A stretch of DNA of 64,000 nucleotides from WTGU01 sp965242855 (GTDB lineage Bacteria; Pseudomonadota; Alphaproteobacteria; UBA828): NCBI GenBank assembly GCA_965242855.1, contig OZ251509.1, positions 3,348,001 to 3,412,000 on the forward strand, in the 5' to 3' direction. Below, piece by piece: positions 57,668-64,000 of this stretch. A program made the position numbers and the translations under genes. Position 1 is the first letter of the stretch. Each line of letters begins with the position of its first letter. The notes under the pieces are model-generated. The model had not been told where the DNA came from and made no database searches. It saw nothing but the letters and a program-made list of their open reading frames with translations.

Positions 57668-58337
57668 GTCGCCCTGCCGTTCCGCCCGCCGCCGGGCATC
57701 CTGGATCGGAGCCGCCCTTTCGGCGTGGTTGCTCCTGCCGCTCGCGTCGTGGGGCGCCGCGGCCGACGAACCGCGCATCGTCGTCCTGGGCGACAGCCTG
57801 ACGGCCGGCTACGGCCTGCCCGGCGAACGGGCCTTTCCGGCGCAGCTCGAAGCGGCGCTGCGGGCCGGGGGCCACGACTGGCGCGTGATCGACGCCGGGG
57901 TCTCGGGCGATACCAGCGCCGGCGGCCGCGCGCGCCTCGACTGGGCGCTCGGCGCCGCGCCGGAGATCGTGATCGTCGAGCTCGGCGCCAATGACGGGCT
58001 GCGCGGCCTGCCCACGGACCGGCTCCGCGCCAACCTCGACGCGATCCTCGCGCGGATCGCCGAGAGCGGCGCCGCGATCCTGCTCGCCGGCATGCGCGCG
58101 CCGCCGAACTTCGGCGCCGACTACGCGGCGGCGTTCCGCGCCGTCTACGAGGCCCTCGCCGAGAAACACGGGGTCGCGCTCTATCCGTTTTTCCTGGAGG
58201 GCGTGGCGACGGTGCCGGCGCTCAACCAGCCGGACGGCATTCATCCCAACGCGGCCGGCGTGGCCGAAATCGTGCGGCGCATCCTGCCCCATGTGGGGGC
58301 CCTGATCGCCGAACGCAAGGGCCGCGGCGCCCGGTGA
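57657..58337 (+). CDS. tesA: arylesterase / acyl-CoA thioesterase I (SGNH hydrolase, TesA type)
   Basis: A 226-residue SGNH/GDSL hydrolase with a signal sequence (RRRASWIGAALSAWLLLPLA). Block I is VVLGDSLTAGYGLPG with the catalytic Ser, block II has DAGVSGDTSAGG, block III VELGANDGLRGL, and block V DGIHPNAAG with Asp-His. It hydrolyses aryl esters, thioesters or lysophospholipids in the periplasm. The tesA-ybbA-ybbP neighbourhood is as in E. coli. The start may be ATG 57657 or ATG 57666; both lie within the opposite-strand ATPase gene start. Confidence 0.92.
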   Translation: MSSMSPCRSARRRASWIGAALSAWLLLPLASWGAAADEPRIVVLGDSLTAGYGLPGERAFPAQLEAALRAGGHDWRVIDAGVSGDTSAGGRARLDWALGAAPEIVIVELGANDGLRGLPTDRLRANLDAILARIAESGAAILLAGMRAPPNFGADYAAAFRAVYEALAEKHGVALYPFFLEGVATVPALNQPDGIHPNAAGVAEIVRRILPHVGALIAERKGRGAR

Positions 58338-58888
58338 TCCGTCTCTTCGTCGCCCTCCGCCCGCCGGACGCCGCGCGCCGCCGGCTCGAGGAATTGCGCG
58401 GCGGCGTGCCCGGCGCGCGCTGGCAAACCACCGAGCAGATGCACCTGACCCTGCGCTTCATCGGCGCGGTCGACGGGGCGGCCTTCGGCGAGATCCGCGA
58501 CGCGCTCGCACGCATCGAGGCGGAGGCGTTTTCCCTCGCCTTCCGGGGCGTCGGCCGCTTCCCGCCGCGCGGGCCGGCGCGGGCGCTGTGGGCCGGCGTC
58601 GCCGCCGACCCGGCCCTGACGCGCCTGCGCGCGCGCATCGAAGCCGCCCTCGCCGGCCTCGGCTTCGCGCCGGAAGGCCGCAACTTCGTACCCCACGTCA
58701 CCCTCGCCCGCTTCGGCGCGCGGGTTCCGGCGCGCAGGCTCCAGGCGTTCCTGGCGTATCACGGCCCGTTCGACGCCGGCCCCTTTCCGGTGCGGTCGTT
58801 CGCGCTCTTCTCGAGCCGCCTCGGCGCGCAGGGCGCCCATTACACCGTCGAGGCGTGCTATCCCCTGGCGCCGGCGGCCGGGCCGTGA
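58334..58888 (+). CDS. thpR: RNA 2',3'-cyclic phosphodiesterase
   Basis: A 184-residue 2H phosphoesterase. The two HxTx motifs are MHLTLRFIG near residue 37 and PHVTLARFG near residue 120, and MIRLFVALRPPD is the usual start. It hydrolyses 2',3'-cyclic phosphates to 2'-phosphates and was first named 2'-5' RNA ligase. The GTG start overlaps the tesA stop (GTGA). The reverse-strand metallopeptidase gene ends 18 bases beyond its stop. Confidence 0.92.
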   Translation: MIRLFVALRPPDAARRRLEELRGGVPGARWQTTEQMHLTLRFIGAVDGAAFGEIRDALARIEAEAFSLAFRGVGRFPPRGPARALWAGVAADPALTRLRARIEAALAGLGFAPEGRNFVPHVTLARFGARVPARRLQAFLAYHGPFDAGPFPVRSFALFSSRLGAQGAHYTVEACYPLAPAAGP

Positions 58889-58905
58889 AGGCGCGGCGCG
58901 GGCCG

Positions 58906-59319
58906 TCACGGCGCCGCCTCGATGCGCTCCATGTCGTCGTCCGACAGGCCGAAATGATGGCCGATCTCGTGGATCAGAACGTGGCGCACGATGTCCTCCA
59001 GGGCGTCGCCGGTCTCGACCCAGTAGTCGAGGAGCGGGCGGCGGTAGAGGAAGATCATGTCGACGTCGTGGCGGACGTCGCCGACGCCGCTCTGGTCGAG
59101 GGAGACACCCTGATAGAGACCGAGCAGGTCGAACGGGCTCTCGAGCGCCATGTCCTCCCGAACCTCGTCGCTCGGGAACTCGTCGACCCGGATCACGACC
59201 GCATCGACCCGCGCGCGCAGGAAGGCGGGAATGCGCCTGTATTCGCGGTCCGCGATCGCCTCGATGTCGGCGGCGCTCGGCGGGGCCGTGACGTCCCTGG
59301 CCTGCGGGTCCCTGGCCAT
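58906..59319 (-). CDS. zincin-like metallopeptidase family protein
   Basis: A 137-residue minimal zincin of the possible-zinc-metallopeptidase family (PF06262). The zinc motif is VLIHEIGHHFGLSDDDMERI. The upstream part has AIADREYRRIPAFLRARVDA and FDLLGLYQGVSLDQSGVGD, with MIFLYRRPLLDYW just before the zinc helix, all characteristic. Substrates are unknown. The start MARDPQARDVTAPPSA is chosen; the open frame further upstream is an antisense shadow of the radical SAM gene. Confidence 0.88.
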   Translation of the reverse strand: MARDPQARDVTAPPSAADIEAIADREYRRIPAFLRARVDAVVIRVDEFPSDEVREDMALESPFDLLGLYQGVSLDQSGVGDVRHDVDMIFLYRRPLLDYWVETGDALEDIVRHVLIHEIGHHFGLSDDDMERIEAAP

Positions 59320-59430
59320 GGCGCGCAACCTAAAGCGATTTCCGGCGGCGCGGAATCGCCCAGGGAGCCGGCGGCAATCGTTGCGACCGATCGTTCTTGA
59401 AATATTCCCTGCGGCGCCTATGATGGCGCC

Positions 59431-60492
59431 ATGACGATACGCAAGGGGCGGGGCGCCGCGAGCAACCGGAGCGGGCGGTACGAGCGCCACGCGCGCGAGG
59501 CGTTCGACGACGGCTGGGGCACCCTCGACGAGGAGCCGGCGCCGCTGCGCACGGAGGTCCGGCCCGATGCGAGCCGCACCGTGATCACGCGCAACACGTC
59601 GCCCGATCTCGGTTTCGACCGCTCCATCAACCCCTATCGCGGCTGCGAGCACGGCTGCGTTTACTGCTACGCGCGGCCGAGCCACGCCTATCTCGGCCTG
59701 TCGCCGGGCCAGGACTTCGAGAGTCGGATCTTCGCCAAACACGACGCGGCGTCCCTGCTCGAGCGCGAACTCGCCCGCCCCGGCTACGAGTGCAGCGTGA
59801 TGGCGCTCGGCACCAACACCGACCCCTACCAGCCGACGGAGCGGCGCCTCGCCATCACGCGGGGCATTCTGGACGTGCTCGACCGCTATGGTCACCCGGT
59901 CGGAATCGTGACCAAATCGGCGCTGGTCACCCGCGATATCGACATCCTCTCCCGCATGGCGCGGCGCCGTCTCGCCGTCGTCGCCCTCTCGGTCACGACC
60001 CTCGACCGTGGTCTCGCGCGGACCATGGAGCCGCGCGCCTCGACGCCGCGCAAGCGCCTGGAGGCGATGGCGGTGCTCAGCCGGGCGGGCGTGCCCGTGA
60101 CGGTGATGGTCGCGCCGGTCATTCCCGGCCTCACCGACCACGAGATGGAATCGATCATGGAGGCCGCGCGCGCGGCCGGCGCCGACCGGGCGGGCTACGT
60201 CGTGCTCAAGCTGCCGCTCGAGGTCAAGGACCTGTTCCGGGAGTGGCTGGCGGCGCATGCGCCGAACAGGGCGCGCCGCGTCCTCGGCCTGCTGCGCGGG
60301 ATGCGCGGCGGCAAGCTGTACGACGCCCGTTTCGGTGCCCGCATGACGGGGGAGGGACCTTACGCCGCGTTGCTCGCCCGCCGTTTCGCCCTCGCAGCCC
60401 GCCGCCTGGGCCTCGAACGGCGCGAATCGCGGCTCGACACCTCGCTCTTCCGCGCCCCCCGCGCGCATCCGGCCCAACCCGATCTTCTCTGA
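59431..60492 (+). CDS. PA0069 family radical SAM protein (Rv2578c/SplB-like)
   Basis: A 353-residue radical SAM protein. The cluster motif is INPYRGCEHGCVYCYARPSH (CxxxCxxC), and the N-terminal region KGRGAASNRSGRYERHAREA is typical of the PA0069/Rv2578c group. MALGTNTDPYQPTERRLAIT and APVIPGLTDHEMESIMEAA follow. Relatives are annotated as DNA repair (spore photoproduct lyase-like) but the reaction is not known. The gene diverges from the metallopeptidase gene, with a 111-base gap. Confidence 0.9.
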   Translation: MTIRKGRGAASNRSGRYERHAREAFDDGWGTLDEEPAPLRTEVRPDASRTVITRNTSPDLGFDRSINPYRGCEHGCVYCYARPSHAYLGLSPGQDFESRIFAKHDAASLLERELARPGYECSVMALGTNTDPYQPTERRLAITRGILDVLDRYGHPVGIVTKSALVTRDIDILSRMARRRLAVVALSVTTLDRGLARTMEPRASTPRKRLEAMAVLSRAGVPVTVMVAPVIPGLTDHEMESIMEAARAAGADRAGYVVLKLPLEVKDLFREWLAAHAPNRARRVLGLLRGMRGGKLYDARFGARMTGEGPYAALLARRFALAARRLGLERRESRLDTSLFRAPRAHPAQPDLL

Positions 60493-60524
60493 CCGCCCGG
60501 GCGCGCCGCGTGCTATGAAAAGCC

Positions 60525-61199
60525 ATGGCCGGCACCGGCGCTCCGGCGAGCCGCCCGGATCTCTCCCTCGAACGCGCGGCGGGCGGCCTCGTGGCCGGCG
60601 TCGACGAGGTCGGTCGCGGGCCGTGGGCGGGGCCCGTGGTCGCGGCGGCGGTCGCGTTCGGCGAGGGCGGCCCGCCGGCGCCGCTTCGCGCCGGGATCGA
60701 CGATTCCAAGCGGTGCCCGCCCGCCCGCCGGGAGGCGCTCTATCCCGCGATCCTGGCCTGTGCGTCCGCCTCCGTGGGCACGGCCAGCGTCGCCGAGATC
60801 GACGGCACCGACATCCTGCAGGCGAGCCTGCTCGCCATGCGGCGCGCCGTCGCGCGGCTCGACCGGCAACCGACCCTGGCGCTGGTCGACGGCAACCGGG
60901 CGCCGGACCTGCCCTGCCCGGTGCGGACGGTGGTGGGCGGCGACCGGCTCAGCCTGTCGATCGCCGCGGCCTCGATCGTCGCCAAGGTCACCCGCGACCG
61001 GCTCATGACGCGGCTCTCCGGGCGCTACCCGGCCTATGGCTGGGATCGCAACGCGGGCTACGGCACGCCGGCGCATCGCCTGGCGCTGGCCCGGCACGGC
61101 CCGACCCCGCACCATCGGCGCTCCTTTCGGCCGATCCGGCGCCTCCTGGAAGGGCACCCGGTGAGCCGCTCCCCACGGGCGCCCGCGGGGCATCCGTGA
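60525..61199 (+). CDS. rnhB: ribonuclease HII
   Basis: A 224-residue type 2 RNase H. Motifs: VAGVDEVGRGPWAGPVVAAAV with the first acidic pair, GIDDSKRCPPARREAL, ALVDGN for the third Asp, and SIVAKVTRDRLM followed by YGWDRNAGYGTPAH. It cuts RNA of RNA-DNA hybrids and misincorporated ribonucleotides. The ATG is 32 bases after the radical SAM gene stop. The C-terminal RRLLEGHPVSRSPRAP tail overlaps the following GTG start (GTGA). Confidence 0.95.
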   Translation: MAGTGAPASRPDLSLERAAGGLVAGVDEVGRGPWAGPVVAAAVAFGEGGPPAPLRAGIDDSKRCPPARREALYPAILACASASVGTASVAEIDGTDILQASLLAMRRAVARLDRQPTLALVDGNRAPDLPCPVRTVVGGDRLSLSIAAASIVAKVTRDRLMTRLSGRYPAYGWDRNAGYGTPAHRLALARHGPTPHHRRSFRPIRRLLEGHPVSRSPRAPAGHP

Positions 61200-61714
61200 G
61201 CGCGCCCGCCGCCGCCGACCTCGTGGTGCACCCGCCGGGCCGGCTGGCGTGGCGCGGCCGGCGGTTCGCCTGCGCCCTCGGCGCGGGCGGGAGCCGCGCC
61301 GACAAGCACGAGGGCGACGGCGCGACGCCCAGCGGGCGCTTTCCGCTCCGGCGGGTCCTCTACCGGGCGGACCGGTTGCCGCCGCCGCCCACGGCCCTCG
61401 CCGTCGCGCCGCTGACCGCACGGGACGGCTGGTGCGACGATCCGGCGGACCCGCTCTACAACCGCTTCGTCCGCCTGCCCCACGGCGGCCGGCACGAAGC
61501 GCTCTGGCGCGCGGACCGCGTTTACGACGTGATCGTCGTCCTCGGCTACAACGACGATCCGGTGGTGCCCGGCCTGGGCAGCGCGATCTTCCTCCACGTC
61601 GCCCGGCCAGACTACGCGCCGACCGCCGGCTGCGTCGCCCTCGCCCGCGACGACCTGCTGACGATCCTGGCCGGCGTGGACCGGGAGGCGGCGCTTCGCG
61701 TGCCCGCGCGTTGA
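61196..61714 (+). CDS. L,D-transpeptidase family protein (YkuD domain)
   Basis: A 172-residue YkuD-type protein without a signal peptide. The fold starts VVHPPGRLAWRGRRFACALG and has GDGATPSGRFPLRRVLYR; the active-site segment is SAIFLHVARPDYAPTAGCVA with the His and the nucleophilic Cys in TAGC, where classical enzymes have SHGC. This short form is widespread next to housekeeping genes in alphaproteobacteria; its role in peptidoglycan crosslinking is unproven. Translation is coupled to rnhB by GTGA overlap. Confidence 0.88.
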   Translation: MSAPAAADLVVHPPGRLAWRGRRFACALGAGGSRADKHEGDGATPSGRFPLRRVLYRADRLPPPPTALAVAPLTARDGWCDDPADPLYNRFVRLPHGGRHEALWRADRVYDVIVVLGYNDDPVVPGLGSAIFLHVARPDYAPTAGCVALARDDLLTILAGVDREAALRVPAR

Positions 61715-61751
61715 TCCGGACGTCCGCGGCGCAAGCGGAGCGCCGCCGGGA

Positions 61752-63338
61752 TCAGCCGCGCAGGGCCTCGAACTGGGCGGCGTAGGGGGCGGGGTCGATG
61801 GCGACGTCCACGAGCGCCGGCCCCTCCGCCGCGAAGGCGCGGGCGAGCGCCGGCTCCAGCGGCGCGGCGGCGTCCACCCGCCAGGCGGCGCAGCCCAGAC
61901 CACGCGCGACCGCCGCATGATCGACCGGGCCGGTGCGGACCCCCCGGCTCGGGCCTTGCCGCCTCCGCTGCTTCACGTCGATGAGGGAGAGGCGGGAATC
62001 GTCGAACACGACGACCACGACCCGGCAGCCGAAGCGGGCGGCGGTCTCCAGCTCGGCGAGGCACATCCGCAGGCCGCCGTCGCCGGTCATGGCGACGACC
62101 GGGCGGGACGGCTCCTCCAGGGAGGCGGCGATGGCCGCCGGAAGCGCGAAGCCCATGGTCGAAAGCCCGTTCGACTTCAGCACGTCGCCGGGCGCGGCGG
62201 CCGGCCACAGGGCCATGGTCGAGAACATGTGCGCGCCGGAATCGACGGTCAGACGCGCCCGTTCGGGGGCCGCGCGCCGCACCGCCGCCACCACCTCGGC
62301 CGCGGTGCGCCCCTTCGCCGCGCCCATGGCGACGCGGGCGCGGAGCCCGTCGCGCAACGCGGCGATCTCGGCCGCCGGCCAGGGCGCCGCACCGGACGCC
62401 GCGGCCAGCGCCGCCGCCGAACGGTCGAGGGCGCCGTGGAGCGCCACGGCGGGCGATGCCGGATCGTCGTGAGCCGCGTGGCGTGAAAGCGACAGGATCG
62501 GGCCGGCGAAGCGCCGGCACCCGGGGATCGGTTCGACCGGATCGAGGCCGAAGAAGATCAGCAGGTCGGCGCGGTCGAGGAAGGGCGCCTCGCCCGCCGC
62601 GCCGGTGAAGCAGCCGACCGACCGGGGATCGCTTTCGTCGATGGCGCCCTTGGCCTTGTAGGTGGTCATGACCGGGCAGCCGAGCGCCCGGGCGAGACGC
62701 CGAAGGGCGGCGCTGGCGGCCGGCGCGCGCGCCTCCATGCCGGCGACGACCAGAGGCCGGGCCGCTGCCGCGAGCAGCCGGCGCGCCGCGGCGCACGCTT
62801 CCCGGTCGGGCGCCGGCGCGGGCGCTTCCGACGGGCCGCGCACGCGACCGCCCGCCGGGGCGGCGGCGGCGGCGGGCGAAAGATCGAGATGCACGGGGCC
62901 CGGCGGCGGGGCGGCGGCTTCGTCGAGGAGCGCCTCGATCCGCGCCGCCCCGTCGCCGGGGGCGGGCCGCAGACAGCCCTTGACGAGCGGCGCGAAGAGG
63001 ACGGGCTGGTCGAAGCGCTGGTGGGCGCCCTCCGCCACGTCGGCGATCAGGAGCAGCGGCGCGCGTTCGAGGGAGGCGTAGGCGACGCCGTTGACCGCGC
63101 TGGCGGCGCCCGGCCCGACGCCCGTGACGACGACGCCCGGCGCGCCGCCGAGCTCGGCCGTGACCGCCGCCATCAAGGCGCCGGCGGTCTCGCCGTGGAC
63201 CAGCACGAAATCGATGCCTTCCGCGGCGAAGGCGTCGATCACGTCGAGGCTGCTGCCCCCGCCCGGCACGCCGAAGGCGCGGCGGGTGCCCCGCGCCCGG
63301 AGCGCCGCCGCCAGGACCTGGACGAAGGTCCGCGCCAC
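61752..63338 (-). CDS. thiamine-diphosphate-dependent enzyme (acetolactate synthase-like)
   Basis: A 528-residue ThDP enzyme. The N-domain has RAFGVPGGGSSLDVIDAFA and VLVHGETAGALMAAVTAELG (activating Glu), then GVVVTGVGPGAASAVNGVAY. The central domain has PLVVAGMEARAPAASAALRR and MTTYKAKGAIDESDPRSVG. The C-domain has VVAMTGDGGLRMCLAELETA and VVVVFDDSRLSLIDVKQRRR for metal-ThDP. It is related to IlvB and sulfopyruvate/oxalyl-CoA-type enzymes; the substrate is not determinable. A GTG start at 63338 gives the family N-terminus. It follows the alcohol dehydrogenase gene on the same strand. Confidence 0.87.
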   Translation of the reverse strand: MARTFVQVLAAALRARGTRRAFGVPGGGSSLDVIDAFAAEGIDFVLVHGETAGALMAAVTAELGGAPGVVVTGVGPGAASAVNGVAYASLERAPLLLIADVAEGAHQRFDQPVLFAPLVKGCLRPAPGDGAARIEALLDEAAAPPPGPVHLDLSPAAAAAPAGGRVRGPSEAPAPAPDREACAAARRLLAAAARPLVVAGMEARAPAASAALRRLARALGCPVMTTYKAKGAIDESDPRSVGCFTGAAGEAPFLDRADLLIFFGLDPVEPIPGCRRFAGPILSLSRHAAHDDPASPAVALHGALDRSAAALAAASGAAPWPAAEIAALRDGLRARVAMGAAKGRTAAEVVAAVRRAAPERARLTVDSGAHMFSTMALWPAAAPGDVLKSNGLSTMGFALPAAIAASLEEPSRPVVAMTGDGGLRMCLAELETAARFGCRVVVVVFDDSRLSLIDVKQRRRQGPSRGVRTGPVDHAAVARGLGCAAWRVDAAAPLEPALARAFAAEGPALVDVAIDPAPYAAQFEALRG

Positions 63339-63361
63339 GCGGGCGCCGCCACGGCGCGCGG

Positions 63362-64000
63362 CTACGGCACCAGGACGGCGCGGCCCTTGACCGTCCCGTC
63401 GTTGAGGTCCCGCAACGCCCGGTTGGCGTCGGCCAGCCCGTATTCGCGGGTGGCCAGGGTCACCAGGCCGCGGTCGGCCAAGGCCATGAGCTCCACCAGC
63501 TCGGCATAGGTGCCGACCAGGTTGCCGACGATGGTCTTCTCCGAGACGATCATGTCGATCGCCGGGATCTGGATGCGCCCGCCATAGCCGACGATGTAGT
63601 AGAAGCCGCCGTTGCGGGTCATCGCGAGGCCGTTGTCGATGGCGTCGCCCTCGCCCACGAAGTCGATCACCGCCTCGGCGCCGCGCCCGCCGGTGAGCGC
63701 CAGCACCGCCTCGACCGCGCCGGCGTCGGCCTTCACCGCGTGGTGGGCGCCGCACTCCCGCGCCAGGCCGAGCGCGAGATCGGAGCGGTCGAGGGCGACG
63801 ATCTCGGCGGGCGTGAGCGCCGCCAGGACCTGGATGCCGATATGGCCGAGACCGCCGGCGCCGATGACGACGGCGAACTCCCCCGGCACCAGATGCGCGG
63901 CCGCCTTCCTGGCGGCGCGGTAGGCCGTGAGCCCGGCGTCGGTGTAGGGAGCCACGTCCTTGGGCGCGAGGCTTTGCGGCAGCTTGATCAGGCTGCGCTC
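63362..64000 (-). CDS. zinc-type alcohol dehydrogenase, C-terminal part (5' truncated by window edge)
   Basis: The frame is open to the window end and starts ERSLIKLPQSLAPKDVAPYT, so the GroES-like catalytic domain lies outside. The visible 212 residues are the NAD(P) domain: AVVIGAGGLGHIGIQVLAAL, IVALDRSDLALGLARECGAH, AVIDFVGEGDAIDNGLAM and SEKTIVGNLVGTYAELVELM, ending GTVKGRAVLVP. This is a medium-chain dehydrogenase of the NAD-dependent alcohol dehydrogenase group. It stops 23 bases before the GTG of the ThDP enzyme, suggesting an operon. Confidence 0.9.
   Translation of the reverse strand, partial: ERSLIKLPQSLAPKDVAPYTDAGLTAYRAARKAAAHLVPGEFAVVIGAGGLGHIGIQVLAALTPAEIVALDRSDLALGLARECGAHHAVKADAGAVEAVLALTGGRGAEAVIDFVGEGDAIDNGLAMTRNGGFYYIVGYGGRIQIPAIDMIVSEKTIVGNLVGTYAELVELMALADRGLVTLATREYGLADANRALRDLNDGTVKGRAVLVP

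Overview
This is a chromosomal segment of a very GC-rich alphaproteobacterium, probably a Rhodospirillales-type lineage or a metagenome-assembled relative. The evidence is the near-universal G/C at third codon positions, frequent GTG and TTG starts, ATGA/GTGA/TTGA stop-start couplings, and gene neighbourhoods typical of the group: chorismate mutase-hisC-tyrA, lgt-midA-pgeF, prs-rplY-pth-ychF, rluD near rpoH. No rRNA, CRISPR array, transposase or prophage was seen. One tRNA gene (Glu, anticodon CTC) is present.

Layout. 0-14 kb is dense housekeeping: aromatic/histidine biosynthesis, two peroxiredoxins of different classes, yqgE, the lgt-midA-pgeF operon with two lipoprotein-like genes behind it, prs-rplY-pth-ychF, dienelactone hydrolase and mtnP. 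14.2-17.8 kb is one leftward operon: two DUF1538 membrane proteins, a PII-like protein, a CBS protein, a pteridine-reductase-like SDR and folB. 17.9-23 kb holds a glycosyltransferase interrupted by a frameshift, a ferric-iron ABC binding protein and permease behind a Fur-like box but with no ATPase, a small unknown protein and a frameshifted aspartic protease. 23-27.4 kb has a class IV aminotransferase, an orphan divergent GroEL and an FAD-linked oxidase.

27.4-37.4 kb is the most disturbed region. A lower-GC patch with a lone Phd-type antitoxin is followed by hyuA and then hyuB, but the pair is split by about 3.4 kb carrying two leftward DNA methyltransferase modules. One is a methyltransferase fused to a PD-(D/E)XK nuclease domain. 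The other is a D12-class adenine methylase followed by a truncated ORF. A diverged direct repeat of about 265 bp, made of the hyuB upstream region plus its first 40 or so codons, lies at 32212-32479 and again at 33675-33938. It brackets the D12 module and supplies the sequence just upstream of both methyltransferases. A benzoylformate-decarboxylase-like gene follows hyuB.

37.4-48.5 kb returns to catabolism and housekeeping: a leftward operon with valine-degradation enzymes, an AbrB-type permease, NAD kinase, moaA, tRNA-Glu, an aldolase, a JAMM protease and rluD. An MmeI-like single-chain restriction-modification gene and an AT-rich membrane/Cys-rich small gene sit between rluD and rpoH (48.7-51.9 kb), followed by a REP-like hairpin. 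52-64 kb contains rpoH, a flavin reductase, the ybbAP-tesA cluster, thpR, a metallopeptidase, a radical SAM protein, rnhB, a YkuD protein, a second TPP enzyme and a 5'-truncated alcohol dehydrogenase. The main theme for follow-up is that both restriction-modification loci are lodged between genes that are usually neighbours, and one carries a partial copy of its target gene.
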